From Paraphoma chrysanthemicola (taxonomy: Eukaryota; Ascomycota; Dothideomycetes; Pleosporales; Phaeosphaeriaceae), in contig JAGMWG010000005.1 of NCBI GenBank assembly GCA_020744225.1, positions 1,860,001-1,924,000 of the forward strand: a stretch of 64,000 nt of DNA, given 5' to 3'. Positions within the stretch are counted from its first letter, which is position 1. Every line of letters begins with the position of its first letter. Positions 11,255 to 22,101 of this stretch are shown piece after piece. The notes under the pieces are model-generated. The model was not told the origin of the DNA and searched no databases. It was given only the letters and a program-made list of their open reading frames with translations. The position numbers and the translations under genes were made by a program.

Positions 11255-12687
11255 ATGTCGTCGTCGTCGTCGTTTAGATCACCGTCTGGTAAAGACTTCA
11301 ATGCTGCGGTAGACTTTGAACCACCACAAGGGCGAATAGACCCTATGCACATTATTTGTGTCGGCGTGGTCTTCATGGATACCAAGGTCAGGTGCGTTAC
11401 AGATCATGTTATGTTTCCATTTCAGCAACTGCACAAGATCGCTTCTATTGCTGCGAACTGGCATGATGTTGGCTACTCATGTCAATTGGTACACTGTAAC
11501 TGACAATGCCTAGCATAGCGCAATTCCCTGAAAGAGACAGCAAAACCAGTGCAGAAAAGATCACAAGACGACGCGGCGGAAATCCAGCCAACTCACTCGA
11601 AGTCGTCTCCGACCTCCTGGAACATGTCCCATCCGAGCTTCTAGACGGCGGAGAGCCTCCAGCGCCACTCACCAAGCTGCACCTCATCACTGTCTTGCCC
11701 GAGGAAACCTCCATCGATTCGGTGACCATCCGCGATTCGATCCCGAAGGTCAAGGTGCATGGATTGTATCGGGAAGGCTTTCAGGAAGCCTCATCGAGTG
11801 TTATCATTCAAGATGACGAGTCAGGTTCAAGGACGATCATGAGCAACCTCAACGGCCTTGCAGGTATGACTTCGTCCGAGTTCCTGCAAAGTTTTGACCG
11901 GATCGTGGATGGAATGAAGGGTGGAGCTGAGAAAGAGAAGCTTTGGGTACATTTTGAGGGTCGTAATCCCGACATTCTACTTGAGTGTATCCAGGCGTTG
12001 CGCAAAAAGCCATTCGAAATCTGCATCAGTGTCGAGTGCGAGAATCCCAATCGACACGGCCTACTGAATGCGGCATACGCAGCGGACATTGTGTTCTTCT
12101 CGATGGCATGGGTGTTGGTGAGTTTGCTATTGATGTCGGCACTGCCCCTACTGACGTCGGAAGAAAAACACTGAACACGAGAACCCTCTTGCATTCCTCG
12201 AGGCAGCGATAGAAGACTCTAGGTACACTCAACCGAGGCAAGTCAGCTGGGCTATACGCGGATTCATTCTAAAGCTGACTGGTCGTGTAGTCTCACTCTT
12301 TTTTGCACCTGGGGTGCCCACGGAACTGCCGCTGTGCGGAAATCTGGTATTGACCAAGACTCATTGACCCCTGACGCTTCCACGACGACTTCTATTGATT
12401 CAGTGCCGCCGTGGACCATAGCCAAATGTCCCGCCTACAAACCTGGCGACAGTGCTGATGCAGCCGTTGTTGAAACCACTGGCGCTGGAGACACGTTCAT
12501 TGCGGGCATATTGTTCTTGCGATCAAACTACCCCACGTTAAGTCTCCACAGAGAGCTTGAATTCGCGACAATGCTTGCGAGCAGGAAAGTGTATCAAGTA
12601 GAGTACAAGGGACTCGGAGAGTCTATGCTAAAGAGAAGCTCTACGCACACGAAATGGGAGCACAGAAAAGACTCTCAGACTGCCTAG
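11255..12687 (+). CDS. PfkB-family carbohydrate kinase (ketohexokinase/ribokinase-like)
   Basis: The exons are join(11255..11391,11514..12117,12164..12222,12291..12687), 398 residues. The ribokinase fold is shown by HIICVGVVFMDTKV at the start, the substrate-loop motif RRRGGNPANSLEV, and the catalytic anion-hole motif ETTGAGDTFIAGIL near the end, where the Asp is the base. The substrate is probably a sugar; ketohexokinase-like proteins are the closest family by layout. Intron 2 (12118..12163) has a clear CTGAC branch site. The C-terminus is odd. After GLGES the current frame runs 21 more residues to a TAG, while the +2 frame reads EKLYAHEMGAQKRL and continues about 35 residues to a later stop. 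A small indel, sequencing error or missed splice may affect the tail. Confidence 0.87.
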
Positions 12688-12771
12688 GAGCAGGCTTTGG
12701 ATGGGCCAAGCGCTGGCCGAGTACCATCATTAGGCTATGAAAAGGAACTTCAGCAAAAGAGGCTGCTTCAC

Positions 12772-13280
12772 ATGAGCGACGACCTCGAGGACCCTAGAAC
12801 TAAATATATCAAGCCCCCACCGCAATCATTTCTTCCTCCCTACGGAGGGTATGGAGGGCCTGAGGTACCGCCAGCGCCAGCACAGCCACAAAACCACTGG
12901 TCGCAACATGGTCCACGCCCATTCGCAGGTCGCGTACCACAATGTACATCTGCCCTGATCTATCATCATCACCGTGGAATGCTGACTCATAGACAGACGG
13001 ATTCAATGTTGGCCCGCCGCCAATGCAACAGCCAAATTATCGTCCTCCACCCTTCTTACTTCCACCGGCAAAGCCGCAGGCATATCTGAATTATCCCAGC
13101 TCGTTCCTTCCGCCGTCAAGGCAACAGCAAGATTATTCTCCAATCACCTCAACAGCCCCCGGTGACCCTTCTCTTCGTCTACCCACCATCCGTTCGCGCA
13201 TGGGCCAAATGCAAGAGGACGCTGGAAGCTCCGAGGGCGAAGAACCGGACGTCAACAAATGGCTATCCGAAACTCAGTGA
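12772..13280 (+). CDS. Small proline-rich protein, unknown function
   Basis: The proposed exons are join(12772..12928,12997..13280), 146 residues. The protein starts MSDDLEDPRTKYIKPPP. It is mostly Pro, Gln, Tyr and Gly (PPYGGYGGPEVPPAP, NYRPPPFLLPPAKP), and ends in an acidic tail (GSSEGEEPDVNKWLSE). It looks disordered, with no domain visible. The intron has a GCTGAC branch point. Its exact ends are uncertain: CATAG at 12992 with a donor after 12933 also keeps the frame. The frame is open upstream to the TAG that closes the PfkB gene (12685-12687), so it could instead be a C-terminal exon of that gene. I regard it as a separate short gene with modest confidence. Confidence 0.42.
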
Positions 13281-13639
13281 GAGTGTGATGGGCCGATTGA
13301 GGATGTTGAAAAAGACACCTCCGCCGAGCGTGATCATTGTGGATCGTTGGGAATCTTTGCTGGAAGCATTAGGGGACCGATGAGATCTGGGCTCCCCTGC
13401 AAGATGTCCACTCATCGATACTGGATTTCAGAACAATGAATCACTCTTGAATACATGTCCCAGTTTCAACATGAATACTGCACTTTGAAAACTGCCGATG
13501 AGACACTCCTGAAAGCCTTCGCGTATGTTCAAGTCTTTAGTACATCCTTCGCAACACTGCAAAGGCATTCGGACTATACTATCGAGGCTGGTATCAGTAC
13601 TCCAGCAGCATCTGGATATTGTATAGAGTCCTTGCGTGC
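13281..13639. other. Short gap between convergent genes
   Basis: This 359-bp stretch joins two 3' ends and must contain both polyadenylation regions. No gene is seen. Confidence 0.5.
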
Positions 13640-15001
13640 TCACAAATCAGGTATTTTCCCTTCCCATAGCGTTTTCGCGTTCTTCCAAAAGACCATTTCC
13701 TTCTCGTCTATCGTGAGAAATTCTGCATCTACAAGCCCGGCAATGTTTGCATCCACGTCCCAGAACCCAATTCCGTACGGATAGTCCTAGCATCGTCTTA
13801 GCATTCTCCGAACACGTTCCTTCTGGCACAAAACTCACCGTTCCAAACACAAATTGGCTAACAGGCACTCCCATTCCCTCTGTCAGCCCCTTGACTTGCT
13901 TTGGAAATACTGGACCCGCGGTATCGTACCAGAATCGTGTTTTGAGCGCTTCGCGTGCTTGGTCAGCGACCTTTGGGAAACCGAGGAGAAAGCGCTCAGA
14001 GATGTCGGGGAAGGCTCCTGCACCGTGGGATATCCGCCAGTGTAAAGATGGGTATTTGAGGAATGTCGGGGTTGAGTTGGAGGATGAAGGAGCGATGAGA
14101 CTTGATACTGCGCGCGCAGTTTCAAAGTAGAACTCTCCCAGGCCAGATCGTAGCGGTGCTAACATCCTCTAGTCAGTCTCCACAGACTTTTCCCTGGATA
14201 CCAGCGCAATGAGGAGGAAAACTTACAAGGTCTCGAAATCACAATTCGTCCATCATCCAGCTTGATCACCGGCTCCGTCGGATGAATAAACACAACCTCC
14301 CTCTCCTCCCCATCCTCTCCCTCTTCCCCACTCCTTTGCTGCAAATACTCCCAAACCGGATCAAAAGCCTCGTCACCAGGATACATTCCCTCATGATTCG
14401 TCAACACCGCTACACCCACAGCACCTAATTCCTCCAACGCATACCTCGCCTCCACAACCGCTGCGTCGCTGTACGGCAACGGCAAAATCGCGAGAAAACT
14501 AAACCGCGCTGGAAATAATCGACATACGTGCGCAACGTATTCATTTAGGATACGTGCCAGGGCGAGTGTTGTTTCGCGTCGGTCCGCTACATCGGTAATG
14601 TTGAGGAAGGCATTTGCCTGCGGTGTCGAGATGCTCAGAATAGAGCGCGTGATTGCGTGCGTGGACATGAAGTCTAAATGTGCGGAGATATTCCAGTCGG
14701 GTGTTGCGCGGCCTGCGGCGAGGGGTTCGAGGCGCTGGAACCATGGGGGGATCGGGTGCGTATGTGTGTCTATGCGAGTTGCGGTGGAGAAGGTGAGGTT
14801 GGGGGACGAGGATGTGGATGAGAGGGTGGAGATTGAGAATAGGGCTTCGGAGAGGAAGGGGAGGGAAGAAAGGGTGATGTTGTCGCGGGCGGCGTTGGAG
14901 TGGATTTTGGAGATGAGGTCTGAGGTGGACATGATGGGTTGGAAGAGGGTCGTGAGAGAGAAGAGGAGGGGGAAGAGGAGCTGCATTGTGTTAAGTATCA
15001 T
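13640..15001 (-). CDS. Secreted amidohydrolase-2 family decarboxylase (6-methylsalicylate decarboxylase-like)
   Basis: The exons are complement(join(13640..13786,13839..14158,14227..15001)), 413 residues. The metal-dependent hydrolase fold of the ACMSD/gamma-resorcylate decarboxylase group is shown by RIDTHTHPIP (the HxH metal pair), a mid-chain block at VVFIHPTEP, the SHGAGAFPDI histidine and the conserved acid in FGTDYPYG. The FGTDYPYG motif only appears after splicing 13787..13838 (donor ACG|GTGAGT). In fungi this family includes decarboxylases of 6-methylsalicylate and related aromatic acids. The substrate here is inferred. A hydrophobic N-terminus (MQLLFPLLFSLTTLFQPIMS from the second Met) looks like a signal peptide, which is unusual for the cytosolic family. 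No polyketide synthase lies nearby. Confidence 0.88.
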
Positions 15002-15459
15002 GGAACGTTGAAGTTTTGGGGAACTGTGTGTCCTACAATGGTTCAGTAGGAACTGAAGTTGATGTTAAAGTTGTCTATTTCCAAGCTGTTTTGGTGGTGA
15101 CGATCGTATGTAGCTAGATATTGAAATGGCGTTCTACACGTATTTAGCTGCATTTCGTCCGGCTCCCCGCATTCTGATTGCACGGCATGTGTGGCTTAGC
15201 GTGGTAATATCCAGGTGGGTATGCTCGATTCGTGGTGATGTTACATATTCTACATATATCTCTATACATCCACAATGCCATCTTGTGTACTCTTACACCA
15301 GTCGTTGAATGTCGTTCATATCCTAACCAGGCCCAGTCTTCTACGAATTTTTGACCTTTTTGCAACTCCGGCGCATGCTGTGGCGAATGAGATGGGTGTT
15401 GTATAGCTACGAACACGGACTCGTCGGTGTGTCGCTTGCAATAGATGCTCTGCTCTCAC
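15002..15459. other. Intergenic, no gene seen
   Basis: The 458-bp gap holds the promoter of the amidohydrolase gene and the 3' flank of SCO1; both genes run on the minus strand. The open frames within are weak and AT-leaning. Confidence 0.5.
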
Positions 15460-16596
15460 TTATTCCCATCTTGTCTCCTTCTTCAGCGGCTTCTCCCAAT
15501 CCTTGATGTGATCTATCATGATTCTCGCTGCTTGGTCTGCTGTGAAGTTGCGCCCGATGGCCTCGACGAAATCGCCTTCGGGATCTGTGCTGAAGGTTAG
15601 CCATCGAATTCCCTCCTTGTAATGCCATCATATATCCACCACAGCAGGTCTCCGTGCAGACTTACCCATAAGATAGAAGTAGATACTGTGATCCACAAGA
15701 TAATCCTCGCCAGGCTTCACACTACTCGGTGTGCTGAAATACACCCTGTACGCCTTGCACGTTTGCTTGATTTGCTCGTAGTCGCCCGTCAAGCCGATGA
15801 ATTCAGGGTGAAACTCCTTCAAGTATTCCTTCAAGACTTTTGGGGTGTCTCGTGCCGGATCGCAGGTAATCATGAGCGGGAGCAGAACTTTGCCACATTC
15901 TTGCGTGACTTTGTCGTACATCAGGGCCATTTTGTCGAGCTCGTCAGGGCAAATGTCGGGGCAGTGAGTAAAGCCAAAGTAGACCTGTTCTCAACGTCAG
16001 GTCATACCTTAATCGCCGTGAAGCATAATCCACATACCAGCGAGTATTTGCCCAGCATATCGTCACTCGAGAAGACATTCCCCTCCTGATCAATGAGCTG
16101 GAAAGGCCCTCCGACTTTGGGTTTTCCAATGCCTTTTGTCTGGTCTGCTATCCGCTTGCGCGCCACGCGCTCCTTCTCGTAAGTGAAGTACGCCCATAGT
16201 CCACCACCGGATGCGATGAAGAGCAGAGCGGCCGTGAGGTTGAAGGGCTGAGCATGCCGTTAGCAGTCGGACATATCATCTCCCACGCCGGTTATCTGCG
16301 TCAACCAGCGAGAAGGGTAAATGACGTACCCCGCCTCTATTCCGCGCCTTGATTTGATCTATGGTCTTGAGCTTGTGTCGCGACGTTGTTTGCGAGAACG
16401 TCCGTGTCTGTGACTGCGCGACATTCTTAATCCCGGATGATCCCGCATCTCTCCGCGCTTCCCTCAAGCATTGTATACTCCGAGCTGATGTTCGTGGAGT
16501 GGAGGATATCGACGCATTGGAGGCGAATGTTCGGCGGGCCGCAGCGGCTTCGATGGAGCGGGCGGCTCTCACAGCCATTCTACTAGGTGCGGACAT
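15460..16596 (-). CDS. SCO1: Sco1 copper chaperone of cytochrome c oxidase
   Basis: The exons are complement(join(15460..15584,15666..15984,16038..16247,16330..16596)), 306 residues. Sco1 delivers copper to the CuA site of Cox2 in the mitochondrial inner membrane, facing the intermembrane space. The N-terminal ~85 residues form an Arg/Ser/Ala-rich presequence. One TM helix follows (FNLTAALLFIASGGGLWAYF). Then comes the thioredoxin-like domain with VYFGFTHCPDICPDEL, whose CxxxC pair plus the later conserved His in YLVDHSIYFYLM bind copper. DPARDTP is another family block. All introns fall between well-conserved blocks and all phases add up. The length is normal and the protein appears intact. 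Confidence 0.97.
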
Positions 16597-16894
16597 GGCG
16601 ATATATGAGAGAGGTCGGCAATTGGTGGTTACTGTGTCGTGGTGCAGTGGAAGCGCGTGTCACGAGAGGCTCTAGAAATTCGAGATGCAAGCTGGTGCAC
16701 GGACGTCGATCGAATGATGCTCACAAATCCACCACCGACTTCTCCGCAAAGTTGCAATGTCGAGAACATATCTTGCGTGATATTCACGTCACACCATAGG
16801 GAATTGGCTCCATGAGAGTATTAAGATGCGATGATGCCTTTGTTACATCGAATCTGTTCTAAACGACATTTACCACTGGTGTCAAGAAAGTCCC
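16597..16894. promoter_or_regulatory. SCO1 upstream region
   Basis: This 298-bp gap holds the SCO1 promoter and the 3' flank of the dehydrogenase gene. No gene is seen. Confidence 0.45.
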
Positions 16895-17833
16895 TCAACC
16901 TCGAATCTTCTCATTCAAGAAGTCAATACTCTTAACCTGCTCCTCGCTACTCGTACTACAACTTATCTCTTTCAACTTTCCTAATGCCTCAAGATTCGCT
17001 TCTGCACCCCTGACCTGCATCATCCAGCTATCACTTCCCAGCGGCAACCTCAGAGGCAGCTCTCCTCCCTTCTCGACGAAAGCATACAACACTTTCACAA
17101 CTTTCTCTACTTCCGCCCAGTTCTTCGTTGCCTCTGGATTCTGAATATACGCTTTGAGCACGTTGGCAGGCAGCTCTGGATCACTATATGCTGGATGCTG
17201 TGTCTCCGCGTCGTCCGCCTTCTTCGTCGACGTTTCTGCGTACTTTGTCTTGACGCCTCCAGGCTCAATCAACATAAAATGAATAGCCCACTCCTCTGGC
17301 GTCTCCTTGCTCACCGCCTCGGTAAAGCCCTCCATGGCAAACTTGCTCGCATGGTAGAAAGCGCCACCAGGGAATGCTTGACGTCCGCCTCCACTGCTCA
17401 TCTGTAGGAACAATCCGCCACGTGATCCGGTTTTAGGGTTCTCGTCGCGCATGATAGGGAGCACGAGTTGCGTGATGCGCACCGCGGACCAGAAGTTGGT
17501 ATCCATGAGCTGGCGTGCGGCATCTGGGGAGATGAGCTCCGTGTGGGAATGCATGCCATAGCCAGCGTTATTGACGACCACGTCAATGCGATGCCACTTT
17601 GCGAGGGTGGCGGCAATGGCGGACTGGATCGAGGACTCAGACGTCACGTCGAGTGTGAGCTTGAGGACGTTGGTTCCATCGGGAAGGGAGTCAAGGGATG
17701 CCGGGTTACGAGCCGTAGCTACGATGCGGTGGTGGGTTTGTGTTGCAAGGTACTGGCATAGTGTGTAGCCTATGCCAGACGAGCAGCCGGTGATGAACCA
17801 GACAGCAGATGAAGGGAGAGTATAAGGCGCCAT
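16895..17833 (-). CDS. Short-chain dehydrogenase/reductase
   Basis: This is an intronless classical SDR of 312 residues. The start is placed at the ATG giving MAPYTLPSSAVWFITG. The frame is open further upstream, but that part does not look like an SDR N-terminus. The nucleotide-binding motif is TGCSSGIG, the structural motif NNAGYG, and the catalytic pair lies in FYHASKFA (YxxxK) with the serine in MSSGGGRQ. The C-terminal part (IEPGGVKTKYAET) is typical of NADP-dependent fungal SDRs acting on small carbonyl compounds. The substrate cannot be inferred. It is next to SCO1 and a HET gene, not in a metabolic cluster. Confidence 0.95.
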   Translation of the reverse strand: MAPYTLPSSAVWFITGCSSGIGYTLCQYLATQTHHRIVATARNPASLDSLPDGTNVLKLTLDVTSESSIQSAIAATLAKWHRIDVVVNNAGYGMHSHTELISPDAARQLMDTNFWSAVRITQLVLPIMRDENPKTGSRGGLFLQMSSGGGRQAFPGGAFYHASKFAMEGFTEAVSKETPEEWAIHFMLIEPGGVKTKYAETSTKKADDAETQHPAYSDPELPANVLKAYIQNPEATKNWAEVEKVVKVLYAFVEKGGELPLRLPLGSDSWMMQVRGAEANLEALGKLKEISCSTSSEEQVKSIDFLNEKIRG

Positions 17834-18687
17834 GGCGATCTTTGAGTGGTTCCTGCTGAAGTGCTGGAAGTTGTGATCGAGCTGTGTGATGTTTCTTCTG
17901 CTTGTGGCCTTCCTGGCGTTATGTACCTCGCCAAGGTGCGACAACTTTCATCTGATCCTCCTTATCATCCATCACACATGGTATATCTTCGTCCGAACCC
18001 CCGTAAATCCGTGTTCAGGTTCACTTATTCCGATTACCAGTCACGTGCAACGAGCATGCTGACGATCGAGTCAAGCTCGTCAAGCTCACCAAGCCTCTCA
18101 CCACACGAGATGCGCTGTCGATCAGTCAAGTTAGGTGGTACGCATTAGCAGCAAATTTCTCTATCGGCAAGGTAAGCATGCCGAAAATGAGTTCGACGCA
18201 GTGCTGACGGTGAGTAATCGGGCTTTGCGCGAAGTCGGATTTAACATTGAGCAGGTGCGGACGGACGAAAGTAGCAATGAGCATTCGAAACGGAGCTCTT
18301 AACACCGGACAGGCTCATCAGGTTGGTTCGAGGGATCCGTCGTGAACGATTGATGTTTAAAGCAACGACACCGACCGATGAGGCTGGAGGACGCATGGAC
18401 CCACCAAGACAGGCCTCACGGCATAAGCTTGCATTGAGGACGAAGAACAGGAAGGGCTATTTGCATACCCAGTCATCCTCTTGTCTGCACAAAAAGTGAT
18501 TTCCGGTACAGTACCATGAAATCAGTTGTGCGTCAATCATGCAGCAGGCTGAGTCGCTCAATAGCGCTAATCATGCGACTGCCAAGCCGAGGCTGAGGAT
18601 CAGGCTGAGGATTCACCGATGATTCGACCAGTCTCCCTAGACTGCATCGAAGTTCCTTAAAGGTTACTCAGACATCTTTTCAACATC
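17834..18687. promoter_or_regulatory. Divergent intergenic region, SDR / HET gene
   Basis: These 854 bp separate two divergently transcribed genes and must contain both promoters. A CACGTG E-box-like hexamer lies near 18042. No other gene is seen. Confidence 0.45.
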
Positions 18688-20725
18688 ATGGCGACGTTTC
18701 AATACTTGCCACTTGATGCCTCACGACGAGAAATCCGCCTCTTAGTCGTCCATCCTGCTGGTACCGGTCTTAGAGACAGCACATTGCAAGTTTCCCTTAT
18801 CAAGACTCGACTGAACGATAGTGGAAGGCAGAAACAAATATCAGAGACCAAAGAAGAGAGACCTCTACATTACACGGCTCTCTCATATACATGGGGCGAT
18901 TCTCAACCAACGTATCCCATTCTCCTCGATGGCATGGACTTCAAAGTACGCCAAAACTTGCACAAGGCTCTGTTGCACTTCAGGCTTACCGAAAGGGAAG
19001 TCATTATTTGGATTGATGCAGTATGTATCAACCAAGAGGATGAGCAAGAGCGGGAATCGCAAGTCGCCATGATGCGTGACATTTATAAAGAAGCCGAAGG
19101 AGTATGGGGGTGGCTAGGGCCAGGCGATGCACCAGAATCCCGAGGCGCTTTCACCCTACTTCGTGACTTAGCACACCGAGAGTATACGAATGTGACAGTA
19201 GATTCTCAGCGTTACGACATCTTGCGATCCGAAACAATCGACTGGGTCCGTTCGCGACCAATAACTGATGTCTACCTCAAGCACTGGATAGAAATAGCCA
19301 AGATCTTCGAGTCTCCGTGGTTTTCCCGGATGTGGGTTATACAGGAGGTTGTGCTGGGTAAAGTGGTTACCGCTGTGTATGGCTCCGATGTGGTTTCATT
19401 TGATGATGTCCTATACTATGGTGCTCAGTTCATCATCAAGCACCTTCCTGAGGTTCACCGCAGTACTTCGGGCACCACGTCTCATGGTCATTTGGTGCAA
19501 GAGCTTGATGAGAGGTCGACAAAGTTGCTTGTCGCAGCCACACGCGCAGCTGAAATTGGCCGTGCGCGAGCCCTCCGTCTAGGACATCACCCAGTCGTAA
19601 GTGGTTCGAACAATTCGAAATCAACTCGAAGGGCCATTTTATTAGTTGACACTATTTGGGCAGGTACCTCGGCGACTTCCAAGTACTGTTTACCAGGTAG
19701 TCCGGGATTACAAGAATTTCAACGTCACCGAGCCGCGTGATAAAGTCTACGCGTTGCTAGGAATTCTTGAAGACTACGAAAACCATGTCAAGTGCCCCAA
19801 GATTAGCTATTCGATTCCATTGGCCAACCTCTACTGGGAGATAATCGGTGCTCATATCGAACACTCCAGAAGTCTCGATTTCCTGAGCGATGCTGTGGGT
19901 CTGGACGCGCCGTATGGAACGCCAACCTGGATGCCCCGGTGGGATGACAATCCTGCAGGAACGCTTCAAGCAACACGTATCCTCTCCCTTGAGATGGCAC
20001 CAGAAGTCGAGTATAAGGCCATGGCAGACACACTGCCACAGATTGCTTTCCACCCAAGTCTCAATGCCATACATGTTGTCGGTGTAGTTGGCGGAACTGT
20101 CCGTGAGGTTGGCGATGCGCCCACTCTTCCAGACTTCAGTGCATCTAACGGTGACGCGGAAGCCATTTTTGTTCGATATCTAGAGCTTAGGAGACGTGTC
20201 TCCGAACAGTGGCTGTCCATGCTGGATCTCAAAGAAGCGTTCAACCAATTACAGCGCAACTCCGACAATACGGAATCTCTTCAAGATAATAAGCGAAGCA
20301 AGGCATACACCTATGCAGGCATGATGTTAATGTTCGACGACATACATAAGTGGGATCACGATGACTTAGTAGCACTGCTCAAGAAAAGCATAGGAAACCA
20401 TCCGAGCCCGTTCATCGGTATCGAATCAGAAACGACCCAATATTCCGCGCGACAGCTAGCGGCAACATGCTTTCGAAGGCTTTTCGTATTAAGCGATGGA
20501 GACTTTGGCCTTGGTCCCAGAGACATGCAGCCCGATGACGTGATTGTGTTTTTGTACGGCTGTAGAGTCCCAATGGTCCTGAGGCCAGTAGATGGTGTTG
20601 ACATGTGGAGACTTGTTGGGGAGGCGTACTGTCCCAATCAGATGAATGGTCAAGTCTTGGCCCCTGACATCTTTGCTATGCGAGCCGATGCCGGTCTTAC
20701 TGATTTGGTTTTTTGGATAGTCTAG
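18688..20725 (+). CDS. HET-domain protein (heterokaryon incompatibility type)
   Basis: The exons are join(18688..19596,19664..20725), 656 residues. The HET domain lies in the N-terminal half with its three blocks: HYTALSYTWGD, IIWIDAVCINQEDEQE and WFSRMWVIQEVVL. A later block, EPRDKVYALLGILEDY, is typical of this protein group. The intron (19597..19663) ends GGGCAG|GTACC and keeps phase 0. HET proteins can trigger allorecognition cell death in filamentous ascomycetes, though most family members in genomes are untested. No NLR-type partner domain (NACHT, ankyrin, WD40) is present on this protein. The C-terminal ~300 residues show no recognised domain. It is full length, without frameshifts. 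Confidence 0.95.
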
Positions 20726-20906
20726 ATTGGAATGAAGGATCAACTTTTCACCTTCGCTAAGACACTCCCGAAGGCCTTCGCACTCACATTGGGGAATTAT
20801 CATTTCGTTAATTTTATACCTGCTGGATGAAAACATATGTGATAATGCTCTCAGAACAACCCCATCTCCTCGACCTTCCCAAAGAAGTCATTGCTGGAAA
20901 TTAATG

Positions 20907-22101
20907 TCACCGCTTAAACTTCCCAAGCAGAGAACTAGTCTTCTCACTCCAACTCCTCTCCTTCGCCTTCATCCCAGGAATCTCACCCGGCCCCTCAGGC
21001 ATACCTCTATTCATCTCATCCTGCGTGTTAAGCTGCGTCGTATTCGCATTCATAACCTGCTGCGCAAACAGTATCGAATTATGCGGCGTAGGCCCACTAG
21101 CAGTATCCTGACCGTCCTGATGCAACAACGCCTCCGGGTGGTGATACAGCACAGAGCTATGGTCCGCTGTGCTGCCGACGACACCGATTTCTTGACCTGC
21201 TATTGGAGGTACGACTGTCGCGCCACCAATGATTGGATCGCTTGGCTGGTTTGGCTGTGGATTACCATCTCCGTCGACGAAGAGGTCTGAGACTTTTCCG
21301 GATCCGAAGAGACGGTCGTATACAGCTAGCGTGGTGCCGAATTCTTTGACCTGCGAGACTCTGATTGCGTCGAGGAGCTGCAGGACGTAGGTTTGGCAGT
21401 TGTTGCTGATGAGATTGTAGCCTGGGCGTGTGCTGCGGATTTGTTGTATGACGGCCTCACCTAAACACCAGGTAATGAGTACAATGTCTCTACACATGTT
21501 TCAACGGAGTACCAACCGGCTCTCCTGAGCGCATCGTCATTGAAGCACGTTTCGCCAACATGGAACGTCCTCCACCTACACACAACCATAAGCCTCATAT
21601 AATGCAACTTAGGCGCACGATGACTTACTCCTCTCGAACAATCCGCGCGTTCGTATAAATGACATCAAAGTTCTCGTCCATCCACAACTGATGCGCATAC
21701 TCACCAACCAGCAAAGCCCAATGCTGCGTCGGATCAGGATACTCATTGATCTTGTCTGTGATCATTTTTCCCAGCCCCGTCTTCTCCGCAAACCACTTGC
21801 CCGCTAATCCGCCCACAGGATGCCAGCCAACCTCAACGGGCCGCGGCGACCCGCTGGTCAAGGGCTGGGAGATGGGAATCACATTCTCCGTGGCGCCAAG
21901 ACCAATTGCGTGTTTGAATGCTAGATCACCTTTCTGGTAACTCTTTTGCCTGCCAACAGTGTCAGATACGGGATGGATTGCGCTGCAGCGGGGCAACACA
22001 AGGTGGGGCTAACTCCTGGCGTAGATCACGTACAGCAACTGGTTGAACTTGTCGCGCTTTCGCTCTGGGGGTGTATCGCCTCCATTGCCGTCTTCGCTCA
22101 T
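20907..22101 (-). CDS. Protein with a possible NlpC/P60- or PPPDE-like fold, function unknown
   Basis: The supported exons are 20907..21460, 21517..21575 and 21629..~21929. The first exon starts at 22101 (MSEDGNGGDTPPERKR). Joining the first exon (to 22014) to 21929 gives 333 residues in frame, but that splice is uncertain because several acceptors fit. The central part contains QHWALLVGEYAHQLW and, about 80 residues later, ISNNCQTYVLQLLDAI. A His near a strand and an NNC motif at a helix start resemble the catalytic arrangement of circularly permuted papain-like folds (LRAT, PPPDE, NlpC/P60). The order and spacing fit, but no database check was possible. The C-terminal ~140 residues are polar and probably disordered. 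Confidence 0.62.

Noticed and set aside
13640..20725. Secondary-metabolite cluster (decarboxylase, SDR, HET)
   Set aside because: No PKS, NRPS, terpene synthase, P450 or cluster regulator; Sco1 sits between them.
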